Shown: positions 44,487 through 52,928 of the stretch, in pieces
How positions within the stretch are numbered: the stretch's first letter is position 1
How the letters are laid out: each line of letters starts with the position of its first letter
DNA from: Bacillus sp. FSL K6-3431
GTDB taxonomy: Bacteria > Bacillota > Bacilli > Bacillales > Bacillaceae_C
DNA: 64,000 bases
Direction: 5' to 3'
NCBI RefSeq assembly: GCF_038002605.1
Contig: NZ_JBBOCT010000001.1
Coordinates: forward strand, 2,604,001-2,668,000
Made by a program: the position numbers and the translations under genes
Notes under the pieces: generated by a model
Database searches by the model: none
Seen by the model: only the letters and a program-made list of their open reading frames with translations
Told to the model about the DNA's origin: nothing

Positions 44487-45470
44487 CTAATACGGGGAAT
44501 TTCCGTCTAGGAACTCTTCATGATTCTCTCTATCTACAACCGTTGTCGGAATAATCGTCACCTGTTCCACTTCTTCTCCATTTAAAAGCTTAAGCGCCAC
44601 ATCTACGGCATCTTTCACCATAGCTGGGCTGTAAAGTGCTGACTGTATCCAGATATCTTCATTTTCTGGCATCATTTTAAAGTATTCCTGCATACCGCCA
44701 CCAGTTACCACTTGAACATCCGTTCTTCCAGCTTCACTAATAGCCTGTAGTACACCAATAGAAGTTTCATCATCCATGGAGAAAACCGCGTCAATCTTAT
44801 CATTGCTTGTTAAAATATCAGCAAAATCCTTCAATCCATCTTCTCGTGTAAACTTCGTAGCATAGGTAAGAAGATTCATATCAGGTGCAATCTTTTCCAT
44901 GGTCTCAACAAAACCTTTCTTTCTTAACCCCGAAACAGAACCGGAAGAAGGAACTTCCAGCACAACAACATTTCCTTCATTACCAATTTTTTCTACAATA
45001 TAGTTGGCTCCTTGAATACCCATGTCCTCGTTGTTTCCGGAAACGCGATAAACACCTTCCGTACCGATTTCAATATCAAAATTTACAACCTTGATACCAG
45101 CATCAAGCGCTGTCTGTATAGGAACCTCCATACCTTCCCACTGTGGAAATGCTACAATGGATTCTGCTCCCCATGTCATCAAATCATCTAATTGTGAAGT
45201 CATTTCTTCCGCATTCGTACTCGTTTGAACTTGATATTCAATCTCATCAGATAGTTCTTTTGCATGTGCTTCTGCATGATAAGCAACTGCCGCAACCCAA
45301 CCATGTGTCACGGCCGGTGCAAGAATACCAATCTTGTGCTTTTTAGTACCTGAATCCTTTTCCGAATCGTTACCTACACTATTATCCTTTATTTCTCCAC
45401 CACCGCATGCACTAAGAAGTGGGACCATAAACAACGCGAGCAACATCAATAAATTCAAAGCTTTTCTCAT
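44487..45470 (-). CDS. sugar-binding lipoprotein, RbsB type
   Basis: Periplasmic-binding-protein-like domain (family 2), 327 residues, with a lipoprotein signal MRKALNLLMLLALFMVPLLSAC (Cys at 22). The ligand domain begins KIGILAPAVTHGWVAAVAYHAE, and shows GIKVVNFDIEIG, NEDMGIQGANYIVEKIG and VFSMDDETSIGVLQAI. First gene of the importer operon. A pair of inverted REP palindromes is placed just before its ribosome site GGGGGAGG, so the REPs probably lie in the 5' untranslated RNA. Confidence 0.93.
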   Translation of the reverse strand: MRKALNLLMLLALFMVPLLSACGGGEIKDNSVGNDSEKDSGTKKHKIGILAPAVTHGWVAAVAYHAEAHAKELSDEIEYQVQTSTNAEEMTSQLDDLMTWGAESIVAFPQWEGMEVPIQTALDAGIKVVNFDIEIGTEGVYRVSGNNEDMGIQGANYIVEKIGNEGNVVVLEVPSSGSVSGLRKKGFVETMEKIAPDMNLLTYATKFTREDGLKDFADILTSNDKIDAVFSMDDETSIGVLQAISEAGRTDVQVVTGGGMQEYFKMMPENEDIWIQSALYSPAMVKDAVDVALKLLNGEEVEQVTIIPTTVVDRENHEEFLDGNSPY

Positions 45471-45490
45471 TAGACTTACCTCCCCCTAAT

Positions 45491-45570
45491 TGTGTGGGTG
45501 CCTGGTTGTGTGGGTGCCTGGCACTCACAAACTTCTATTTACAAATATTGTGTGAGTGCCAGGCACCCAC
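45491..45570. repeat. REP cluster: two inverted palindromes and one partial copy
   Basis: A partial GGGTGCCTGG (45496-45505), a full GTGCCTGGCAC (45514-45524) and, inverted, GTGCCAGGCAC (45556-45566), each with TTGTGTG-type flanks. The two full copies can form one long hairpin. The same core borders the RAYT gene at 10 kb. Confidence 0.75.
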
Positions 45571-45821
45571 AAACTTCTGAAGGAAAACTGAAGTGAAATT
45601 TGAGAGAAAATCGAATAAATTCAGTACATAATACAAGCCTTATAATAATTTATGTAGGCCCATACACACATATTCTAATAAAAAGTAATATTTCTTTTTG
45701 CGTTGATTTACACAATACTGATGTATATCAACCTCTATCAATAGAAGAACAAGCATTAACACGTCAAAAAGCAAAAGGTGCAAATCATAAAACTTCACGA
45801 GGAACCTGAAAAAAAGAAGGA

Positions 45822-46037
45822 ATGACTTTACAGATTGCTGCAGTTGCCACGCCTGTAGAAAAGAAAACTGCCTTTGGGCCAAATTATTTAATACAGGAAA
45901 CCGAATCTTATTATAAAACAAACTTAGATTTACAAAAAAAATTGCCGCCATTAGATTTTACTCACTCTTTTGAAAGATTTAACCGAGAAAATGAGAATCT
46001 TGAGATCGAATATTTAAGTGAGGAAAAACCATTTTAA
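45822..46037 (+). CDS. small hypothetical protein, possibly a gene fragment
   Basis: A 71-residue frame, IAAVATPVEKKTAFGPNYLI... ending EYLSEEKPF, with sensible composition for an expressed protein but a poor ribosome site. Just upstream, up to 45809, another frame ends LTRQKAKGANHKTSRGT, which may belong to the same decayed gene. I do not recognise a family. Confidence 0.35.
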   Translation: MTLQIAAVATPVEKKTAFGPNYLIQETESYYKTNLDLQKKLPPLDFTHSFERFNRENENLEIEYLSEEKPF

Positions 46038-46126
46038 TTACATTATAAATGTCATTCCTGCTAGAATAATTTATGTACTATTAAATAAGTAAAAGAAATA
46101 ACGAATAGGGAAAAGGGGGATTGAAA

Positions 46127-46636
46127 ATGGATGTAAGATATCCAATTGGGAAATTACAAGTTCCTGAAAAAGTAACATTAGAAAATATTCAAGAATGGCT
46201 AAAGGAAATCGAAACTTACACGATTCGATTAAGAGAAACTGTTGACTCATTAAGTGATGAGGAATTAAGCAAAACATATCGTGATGGTAGCTGGACAGTT
46301 CGTCAACTTGTTCATCACATTGCAGATTCTCAGTTGAACATGTATCAACGTTTGAAGCTGACTTTAACAGATGAGAATCCAACAGTACCAGCTTTTGACG
46401 AAGAAAAGTGGGCTATTCAACCGGATACAAAGCTTCCTGTAGAAAGTTCTATTAGAATGCTAGAAGGTTTAAATGAGCGCATCGTATCTTTAGGATATAA
46501 TTTAACTGAAGAGCAATTAGATCGAGCTTTTACTCACCAGAAAAATGGTAAAATAACAGTTGCAACAAAAGTTGCAAAATTAGCTTGGCACGAAGAGCAC
46601 CACTTAGCCCATATAAAAATCGCATTATCAAAATAA
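46127..46636 (+). CDS. yfiT: YfiT/DinB family putative metal-dependent hydrolase
   Basis: DinB-like four-helix bundle, 169 residues, of the YfiT (BstA) set: YPIGKLQVPEKVT at the N-terminus, WTVRQLVHHIADSQLNMYQR with the first metal His, and AWHEEHHLAHI near the C-terminus with the other two. YfiT of B. subtilis binds Ni/Zn; relatives transfer bacillithiol, so a thiol S-transferase role is possible. ATG 46127 follows AAGGGGGA with six bases. It has its own terminator. Confidence 0.88.
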   Translation: MDVRYPIGKLQVPEKVTLENIQEWLKEIETYTIRLRETVDSLSDEELSKTYRDGSWTVRQLVHHIADSQLNMYQRLKLTLTDENPTVPAFDEEKWAIQPDTKLPVESSIRMLEGLNERIVSLGYNLTEEQLDRAFTHQKNGKITVATKVAKLAWHEEHHLAHIKIALSK

Positions 46637-46650
46637 TACAATATGTATGG

Positions 46651-46686
46651 AATTGGCTTATCGAACTTCGATAAGCCAATTTTTTA
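46651..46686 (+). terminator. terminator after the yfiT-like gene
   Basis: AATTGGCTTATCG pairs with CGATAAGCCAATT around AACTT; TTTTT follows. Confidence 0.93.
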
Positions 46687-46730
46687 AAAAAGAAGGAATA
46701 ATTACAGAAATTTTATTCTACTAAAGGGCG

Positions 46731-46765
46731 CTTTAATTAAACAAGCAGCTAAAAGGATCTTTCAA
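46731..46765 (+). repeat. second copy of a 35-base intergenic sequence
   Basis: CTTTAATTAAACAAGCAGCT followed by AAAAGGATCTTTCAA resembles 33003-33036 (TTTTAATTGAACAAACAGCA then AAAAGGATCTTCAA). At 33 kb it contains the left arm of a terminator. The rest of 46687-46921 has no gene that I can support. Confidence 0.45.
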
Positions 46766-46921
46766 AAGTTAAATGGGGTAGGGAAAAAAGAAGCTTTTAA
46801 CTCTTTGAGTATACAATTCGTGGTGCCTTTCAAAAATTCTAGGTATTACACCTCAAATGGTACGCAGACATTGCGCTGATACTAGCTTTGGGAAGTATTC
46901 TACACTGAAGAAAAAGATAAG

Positions 46922-46961
46922 AAAAATCCTCCCTTATGCGGAACATAAGGGAGGATTTTTT
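46922..46961. terminator. bidirectional terminator downstream of ganA
   Basis: AAAAATCCTCCCTTATG pairs perfectly with CATAAGGGAGGATTTTT around CGGAA. It ends the minus-strand gan operon about 145 bases after the ganA stop codon. Confidence 0.9.
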
Positions 46962-47105
46962 GACCAAATGACAGGATTGCTACGAGTAAAACAAGAAAGG
47001 AAGTAACAGGTACTAGAATTAACGCTAAATAGTACTTGTTTACTGGTATAGTTTACAGTATTCCTCTTCAACTTAGATCAAGATTACGAATTAGATCAGA
47101 ATAGT

Positions 47106-49175
47106 TTATGCTGATATTCTTGATTTCTTAACTACTCTCACTTCATATTTTTCCAATGTAAGATCTCCTATTAACTCTTCTCCAGTGACCATATCTATAA
47201 CTGGCGAATGGAAGGTAATAGGTTGGCTTTCTTCCGTAAAATTCATCACAAAAACATAATCATTATGATCATCCTGCCTAGCTTGTACGGAGACGCCTTT
47301 TCCATGCTTTACTGGAAGTACGGGTTCTAGCGATAACTCTTTAATCAAATCTTGATAGAAGTGGCGATGAAACACTTCATCTAGTCGTGCCCCAATATAA
47401 TAGGCTTTCCCTTTTTTATACGGATGGCTCGTAACTGCAGGTGTATTCGCATAAAAGTCCTGCTGGTAAACGCCTTCTGCGGTTGCCGTATTCATCTCAA
47501 TAACTGTTGCATAATCATGCAGCGGATAAGTTTCATTTCGATAAGTGACATAGTTTACATCTTTTGGATATAATGTATCTGTTTCAATTGGTTTCATTCC
47601 AAAAACCTCTTGCAAATCTTGATGCCATCCACCTAAATACGTTAAATCCTGTTCATTCACTATACCGCTAATATAAGTCGTCACTAGTCTTCCACCATTG
47701 GCAACAAACGTTTTTAACCGTGAGATCGTTTCTTCACTCATTAAATAAAGCATAGGAACAATCAATAATTTATAGCCAGAAAAGTCATGTTCCTTCGTGA
47801 TGACATCTACTGGAATATCATTCTCCCAAAAAGTCCGATAATGCTGCTGTAAAGTTTGTGGGTATCTCTTCGTTTCCATTCCAAAGCCTTGTGCGTCATT
47901 TAAAGCCCAATTATTTTCCCAATCATAAAGAATACCCACATCAGCTGGTCGACTTGTCCCAACTACATCAGATAACTGCTCTAATGTTTTACCAACATCG
48001 GCCACATCTTGAAGCACACGATTATTTGAACTATTATCGTGATCGACAACTGCGCCATGAAATTTTTCCGATGAGCCCCGTGATTTTCGCCATTGGAAAT
48101 ACATGACACTATCAGATCCATGTGCAACCATTTGCATTGCGGAAAGCAAATGCATACCTGGTCGTTTCGCTTTATTAATATTATGCCAGTTTACAGCACT
48201 TGGAGTGGACTCCAATAATAGAAATGGTTGTTGTTTTAAGCTGCGATATAAGTCATTGATAAAGCCAACTTTTATTGCCAAATCCTCCGTCGTTTCCCAA
48301 TCATTATGCCAAGCTGGATACGCATCCCAACTAATTACATCTAAATGTTTAGCAAATTTACTATAATCTAGTGACTGGAATGGTATTAAATCAAGTGTAT
48401 CCGCCATGAAATTTGTTGTGATCGGAATATTGGGTGTTACTTCTCTTAAGGGCACAACTTCATTTTCATAGAAAGAAATGGTTTGATCCGTAACAAAACG
48501 GCGCCAGTCTAAATTTAGGCCATGGACTGCATTTTCACCTATTGGCGATGGAGACTCAATTTGTGACCAATCACTATACGTGTGACTCCAAAAAGCCGTC
48601 CACCATGAATCATTTAATGACTTGAGATCGTGATTATATTTATCTTTAAGCCACTCTCTAAATGCATCTTGGCAGTGGTCACAATGACATTCTCCACTAT
48701 ATTCATTGGAAACATGCCACATGATTAATGCAGGATGGTTACCATATCTTTCAGCTAGTAAGCAATTAATATGTTGTGTTTTTTCACGGTAAACAATCGA
48801 ACTAAAACAATGATTATGTCTTCCACCATGCAATTCTTTCGTTCTGCTCCCATTTACACGGAGAACCTCAGGATATTTCTCGGATAACCATGCAGGACGC
48901 GCCCCACTTGGAGTAGCTAATACTACACGACCACCGCTTTTATAAATATTTTCGATAATCTCATCCAGCCACTCAAAGTTAAATACTCCTTCTTCTGGTT
49001 CAAGCGCACTCCATGCAAATATTCCTACCGAAAACGCATTTGTATGCGAATGCTTCATCAATTTAATATCATCCGCTAAAATATCAGGACGATCCAACCA
49101 TTGATCTGGATTATAATCTCCCCCATGAAGCATAAAGTTAGCTGATGTCACACTTTTTTTCTGATATTTTGACAT
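47106..49175 (-). CDS. ganA: GH42 beta-galactosidase
   Basis: Splits beta-galactosides, here most likely galacto-oligosaccharides taken up by GanSPQ. The 689-residue protein is a typical GH42: MLHGGDYNPDQWLDRPDI start, WHVSNEYSGECHCDHCQ with the acid/base E158 and Cys163/165/168 for zinc (C123 is the likely fourth ligand), FLLLESTPSAVNWH with the nucleophile Glu, then the trimerisation and beta domains. No signal peptide, so it acts in the cytoplasm. Start ATG follows AGGAGGAG. Three REP-type palindromes lie between ganQ and this gene. The secreted galactanase gene ganB, which follows ganA in B. subtilis, is absent. Confidence 0.95.
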   Translation of the reverse strand: MSKYQKKSVTSANFMLHGGDYNPDQWLDRPDILADDIKLMKHSHTNAFSVGIFAWSALEPEEGVFNFEWLDEIIENIYKSGGRVVLATPSGARPAWLSEKYPEVLRVNGSRTKELHGGRHNHCFSSIVYREKTQHINCLLAERYGNHPALIMWHVSNEYSGECHCDHCQDAFREWLKDKYNHDLKSLNDSWWTAFWSHTYSDWSQIESPSPIGENAVHGLNLDWRRFVTDQTISFYENEVVPLREVTPNIPITTNFMADTLDLIPFQSLDYSKFAKHLDVISWDAYPAWHNDWETTEDLAIKVGFINDLYRSLKQQPFLLLESTPSAVNWHNINKAKRPGMHLLSAMQMVAHGSDSVMYFQWRKSRGSSEKFHGAVVDHDNSSNNRVLQDVADVGKTLEQLSDVVGTSRPADVGILYDWENNWALNDAQGFGMETKRYPQTLQQHYRTFWENDIPVDVITKEHDFSGYKLLIVPMLYLMSEETISRLKTFVANGGRLVTTYISGIVNEQDLTYLGGWHQDLQEVFGMKPIETDTLYPKDVNYVTYRNETYPLHDYATVIEMNTATAEGVYQQDFYANTPAVTSHPYKKGKAYYIGARLDEVFHRHFYQDLIKELSLEPVLPVKHGKGVSVQARQDDHNDYVFVMNFTEESQPITFHSPVIDMVTGEELIGDLTLEKYEVRVVKKSRISA

Positions 49176-49205
49176 AATACTCTCCTCCTACTATTGTTGT
49201 TGTTT

Positions 49206-49287
49206 GGGTGCCAGTTGTTTGGGTGCCAGGCACTCAAACAACTCAAACAACTCTAAAACAATTCTGAATTGTGTCGGTGCCAGGCAC
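49206..49287. repeat. REP cluster between ganQ and ganA
   Basis: A partial GGGTGCCAG (49206-49214), a full GTGCCAGGCAC (49223-49233, with a TTTGGG left flank and CTCAAA right flank) and another full copy at 49277-49287. They fill most of the 123-base gap between two co-transcribed genes. Confidence 0.75.
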
Positions 49288-49298
49288 TGCTAATACCG

Positions 49299-50150
49299 CT
49301 AGCCTTTCGTTCCACCAGATGTTAATCCGGAAACAAAGTTCTTTTGCAGCATAATAAAGATAATGGCAATTGGGATACTTATTAAAATTGCGCCAGCTGC
49401 AAATGTCGTATAGCTAGCCCCCATTGCTTGATTCACTAGATTGTATAATCCAATTGGCAATGTATAAGATTCAGGTGATCTTAGAATAGTAGATGCCAAA
49501 ATGAAATCTCCTAGTGGACCTGTAAATCCATTCATCGCCACTACTGCAATCATTGGCCTAGATAAAGGCATAATAATTTGCCAAAATATTCTTGTGTTAC
49601 TTGCCCCATCTATTTTCGCACTTTCATCTAAATCCATCGGAATCGAATCCATATAGCCTTTCATTAAGTACGTATTCATCGGAATTTGCCCGCCGATATA
49701 TAGCACTATTAAAAGCCAATGACTATTCATCAAGCCAAGGATTTGAGCTAGTACAAATAATGCGATTAAGGCGGAAAACTGTGGAATCATTTGTAGTAGC
49801 AAGAAAATCGTTAGAGCATTCTTCCTCCCCTTAAAACGAAACCGTGAAAAAGCATAAGCTGTAAAAGAAACACTTAATATTGTTCCAATCATCGTAAATA
49901 CACTAATCTTAAGTGAGTTTACATACCATTTACCGTATTGCAGACTTTCCTTTCCCGCAAATAACTCTTTATAATGCTCAAAGGTTGGGTTTTTCGGAAT
50001 AATCGATGTGCTAACCAGACTATTTCCTGGGTTAAAGCTTGCCCCAACCGTCCATAGCAAGGGATAAATAATAATGACCATCATAAACAGCAAAATCGCA
50101 TAAGAGCCAAGGAGTCGAATGAATTTCTTTCCCTTCATATCTGTCAGCAT
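49299..50150 (-). CDS. ganQ: galacto-oligosaccharide ABC permease GanQ (MalG type)
   Basis: A 283-residue permease with six helices. The EAA loop is DLDESAKIDGASNTRIFWQIIMP and the C-terminus FVSGLTSGGTKG is typical for MalG/GanQ. Start ATG 50150 is seven bases after GAGGGGG and only two bases after the GanP stop codon, so the pair is coupled. The name rests on gene order ganR-S-P-Q-A. Confidence 0.92.
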   Translation of the reverse strand: MLTDMKGKKFIRLLGSYAILLFMMVIIIYPLLWTVGASFNPGNSLVSTSIIPKNPTFEHYKELFAGKESLQYGKWYVNSLKISVFTMIGTILSVSFTAYAFSRFRFKGRKNALTIFLLLQMIPQFSALIALFVLAQILGLMNSHWLLIVLYIGGQIPMNTYLMKGYMDSIPMDLDESAKIDGASNTRIFWQIIMPLSRPMIAVVAMNGFTGPLGDFILASTILRSPESYTLPIGLYNLVNQAMGASYTTFAAGAILISIPIAIIFIMLQKNFVSGLTSGGTKG

Positions 50151-50152
50151 CC

Positions 50153-51409
50153 TTAAGCCCCCTCTTTAAATGAGTTTGTACGTCTGAATTGCCATAGTGC
50201 AATCGCAATGACAAAGACAGATAACAAAATAGTTAATGCAGCTGCTAGAGAATATTGACTTGATTGCATCGTCAATTTATAAATCCAAGATACTAATATA
50301 TCTGTACCCCCAGCTGTTGATCCAGGCATTGCAGGACCACCGCCATTGAATAGGTAAATAATATTAAAATTATTAAAGTTAAATGTAAACTGAGTAATAA
50401 TAATTGGAGCCATTGCTATTAAAATCATCGGCATTGTTATATGCTTGAATTTCGCAAAAATAGACGCGCCATCAATGGTTGCCGCTTCATACAGATCATC
50501 AGGAATAGATTGCAAAACACCTGTCGTTACGATGAATATGTATGGAAATCCTAGCCAGCCTTGCATGAGAATCAGTGCCAATCTTGACCAATTTGCATTT
50601 GTCAGCCACAGTATAGCGTCTATTCCAAAAGCTGCTAAAATATCATTATTGATTGCTCCAAAACTATCATTAAAAAGACCAGCAAAAATCAAGATTGTGA
50701 CAAAACCTGGTACAGCCCATGGTAAAACAAGAACTGTCCGGATAAGTTTCTTAAATTTAATGTCTTTTTGGTTTACGACTGTAGCCAAGAAAATCCCTAG
50801 AGAAACCTGAAGTGTAGTAGCCACAAGCGTCCATATTACAGTCCATCCTAAAACGTCAAAAAAGGTAGAACGCCAAATATCGACTGTAAATATTTGTGCA
50901 AAGGTCTTTAATCCAACCCAATCTGCCAAATTAGCAGGTGGAGAATGATATAAATCATAATTAGTAAAGGCTAACGCAAAACTAAATAAAATCGGGAAAA
51001 TCACCGCAAAAATCAAGATAAATAGCGATGGACCACTAACAACATAAGGATAACCTTGTGATATTAAGTTTTGATATTGCTCCTTCAGAGAGCTTAGTTC
51101 TCTATTGTCATCTCGTAATTCCCCATTCTTATAGGCGTCTCGTAAATTAAAATAATACAGACCTAAGCCGAAACAAAGCACAATAATAGCTATTATCCCT
51201 TCTGCTAGAAGGAAAATTGAATTATCACGTGGTACTTCCGTTCCTAGTGTGAAGAGTCCCCAAAAACCCATATTAAACAGATCTCCAAATACAGCAAAAA
51301 ACGATCCACCAATAATAAGGAGTATTAGGCCTTTTACCCATTGTTTATTATATAACTGGCCAAGACCAGGAATGATCGATAATAATAAGGCTAACTTTCG
51401 ATGTTGCAT
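50153..51409 (-). CDS. ganP: galacto-oligosaccharide ABC permease GanP (MalF type)
   Basis: A 418-residue permease. The N-terminal part (LLSIIPGLGQLYNKQWVKG, a small DUF-like hydrophobic region with three helices) is the extra section known from GanP/MdxF. The permease proper starts near 130, with the EAA loop DLYEAATIDGASIFAKFKHITMP and GGPAMPGSTAGGTDILVSW. I choose ATG 51409 after AAGAGGTG; the frame is open to 51436. MsmX is the usual ATPase for this importer and is not in the window. Confidence 0.93.
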   Translation of the reverse strand: MQHRKLALLLSIIPGLGQLYNKQWVKGLILLIIGGSFFAVFGDLFNMGFWGLFTLGTEVPRDNSIFLLAEGIIAIIVLCFGLGLYYFNLRDAYKNGELRDDNRELSSLKEQYQNLISQGYPYVVSGPSLFILIFAVIFPILFSFALAFTNYDLYHSPPANLADWVGLKTFAQIFTVDIWRSTFFDVLGWTVIWTLVATTLQVSLGIFLATVVNQKDIKFKKLIRTVLVLPWAVPGFVTILIFAGLFNDSFGAINNDILAAFGIDAILWLTNANWSRLALILMQGWLGFPYIFIVTTGVLQSIPDDLYEAATIDGASIFAKFKHITMPMILIAMAPIIITQFTFNFNNFNIIYLFNGGGPAMPGSTAGGTDILVSWIYKLTMQSSQYSLAAALTILLSVFVIAIALWQFRRTNSFKEGA

Positions 51410-51504
51410 CTTTTTCACCTCTTTTGATAACATCATTGAAAAAACTCACCAGATAATAAATGGAGTCAAACACATAAAGCGTTTGACACCAATTTGCAAA
51501 CTAA

Positions 51505-52782
51505 TTATTTCCCACTATGTTTTGCTGCAATTTGCCCCTTAATCGTTTCAGCAGCTTGGTCTAATGCTTCTTCAGGCTTTGCTTTTCCTGTTGCGATTGT
51601 TTGTAACGCCGCATCTACAGGTGTCCATACTTCATTCATTTCAGGAATATTAGGTGTTAACTCTGAAAAAATAGATTGTTCAGCAACAGCCTGAGCAGCT
51701 GCACTTTCTGTAACGACAGGATCATTTGCCAAAGCTTCTACAGCAGGAACTTCCTGTGTGATTTCATATCTTGTTTTAGAATTTTCTTCATTAGAGAGGA
51801 AAGCAACTAACTCTTGCGCCAACTCAGCGTTTTTGGAATAAGAGCTAACATTGTAACTTTTCACTCCAACAAATGCACTCATATTTTCTCCATTAGATAA
51901 TGCTGGTAGCTTCGTTACTCCAAAATCAATACCAGCTTTTGTAAATGGCTCTAAGTTCCACGGACCGGAGATGATCGCAGCAGCCTTACCTTCTGTAAAT
52001 AATGATTCTAGTACATTAATGCCTTGTTCCCCGACTATACCAGCTGGGAATAAACCATCCTGGTAAAACTTCTCTATCATTTTTGCGCCTTCTTTAGCAC
52101 CGTCGCTGTTAATACCGATATCAGTAGGATCAAAATTCCCACTTTCATCTGTACCAAAAATATATCCGCCATAGCCACCCATTACACTTTGGGCATAATA
52201 AATCTGATCAAATAAAGCGAGAAAACCGAATTTTTTCCCATCTGATACTTCTTTAGAGTATTCGTACCACTCTTCCAAAGTTTCTGGTAATTCTTCCTCT
52301 GAAATTAGGTCTTTATTATAATAAAGAATAGTTGTTTCTACTGCTTTTGGTAAACCATATATTTTTCCATCAATCGATTGTGATTGCATTGCTGCATCTG
52401 TATAAATTGATTTAACATCATCTGCTATATTTAAATCCTTAATCAGCCCCTCCGTTACCGCTGTACCAATTTGATCTCCTGCCATTGTTAGCACATCAGG
52501 TCCAGTTCCAGCAGGTCCATCGAGACGCAAATCTTCAATTTGCTTCGCATAAGGCTTTTCAACAATCTTGACTGTTACATCATGCTCTTCTTCAAACTTT
52601 GCGATGGCATCTTTGATACCATCAGATTTCTCGATGTCTTCCCAAACGACTAATTCTTTAGATTTAGGTGCATCCTTCGCCCCTTTATCATCCCCGCTAC
52701 TCTCCTTTGGACCACATGCGACTAGTGCTAAAGTCAGTGCAACACCAGTGAAAATACCTAAATATCTTTTATAACTTTTCAT
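51505..52782 (-). CDS. ganS: galacto-oligosaccharide-binding lipoprotein GanS
   Basis: A maltose-binding-protein-like receptor, 425 residues, with a lipobox LALVAC (Cys near residue 23) and a polar linker. ELVVWEDIEKSDGIKDAIAKFEEEHDVTVKIVEKP is the first beta-alpha unit in brief; YGLPKAVETTILYYNKDLI and IISGPWNL are ligand-cleft signatures of the MalE/GanS group. It is the first gene of the transport operon, with a possible cre over its leader and LacI-type operators further upstream. Confidence 0.92.
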   Translation of the reverse strand: MKSYKRYLGIFTGVALTLALVACGPKESSGDDKGAKDAPKSKELVVWEDIEKSDGIKDAIAKFEEEHDVTVKIVEKPYAKQIEDLRLDGPAGTGPDVLTMAGDQIGTAVTEGLIKDLNIADDVKSIYTDAAMQSQSIDGKIYGLPKAVETTILYYNKDLISEEELPETLEEWYEYSKEVSDGKKFGFLALFDQIYYAQSVMGGYGGYIFGTDESGNFDPTDIGINSDGAKEGAKMIEKFYQDGLFPAGIVGEQGINVLESLFTEGKAAAIISGPWNLEPFTKAGIDFGVTKLPALSNGENMSAFVGVKSYNVSSYSKNAELAQELVAFLSNEENSKTRYEITQEVPAVEALANDPVVTESAAAQAVAEQSIFSELTPNIPEMNEVWTPVDAALQTIATGKAKPEEALDQAAETIKGQIAAKHSGK

Positions 52783-52828
52783 TTAATAACTTCCTTTCAT
52801 TAATATTTCTAATCATTAGACCCATTAA

Positions 52829-52840
52829 TAAAGCGCTTTA
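52829..52840 (-). promoter_or_regulatory. palindrome in the ganS leader, possible cre
   Basis: TAAAGCGCTTTA is a perfect palindrome and shares the core AAAGCGCTTT with ideal cre sites, though the outer bases differ. It lies about 47 bases before the ganS start. Confidence 0.45.
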
Positions 52841-52871
52841 CAAAAATAATATACCACTTATAAGAAAATAT

Positions 52872-52910
52872 GTAAACAACTATTTTACTGAATAAGGTAA
52901 AATAGTTTAC
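52872..52910 (-). promoter_or_regulatory. candidate GanR operator pair upstream of ganS
   Basis: GTAAACAACTATTTTAC (52872-52888) and GTAAAATAGTTTAC (52897-52910) are inverted copies of one motif, each with GTAAA and TTTAC ends. The same 14-base pattern appears in front of ganR itself. It could also form an RNA hairpin at the end of the ganR transcript. Confidence 0.55.
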
Positions 52911-52928
52911 GAAAAAGACAAGAAATAA

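Noticed and set aside
45491..45570. CRISPR-like repeats at 45.5 and 49.2 kb
   Set aside because: The repeated core is an 11-base palindrome with irregular spacing and no spacers; it matches the REP copies at the RAYT gene.
46790..46920. Possible coding scrap reading ...GITPQMVRRHCADTSFGKY...
   Set aside because: Too short, no start, and no family I can name.
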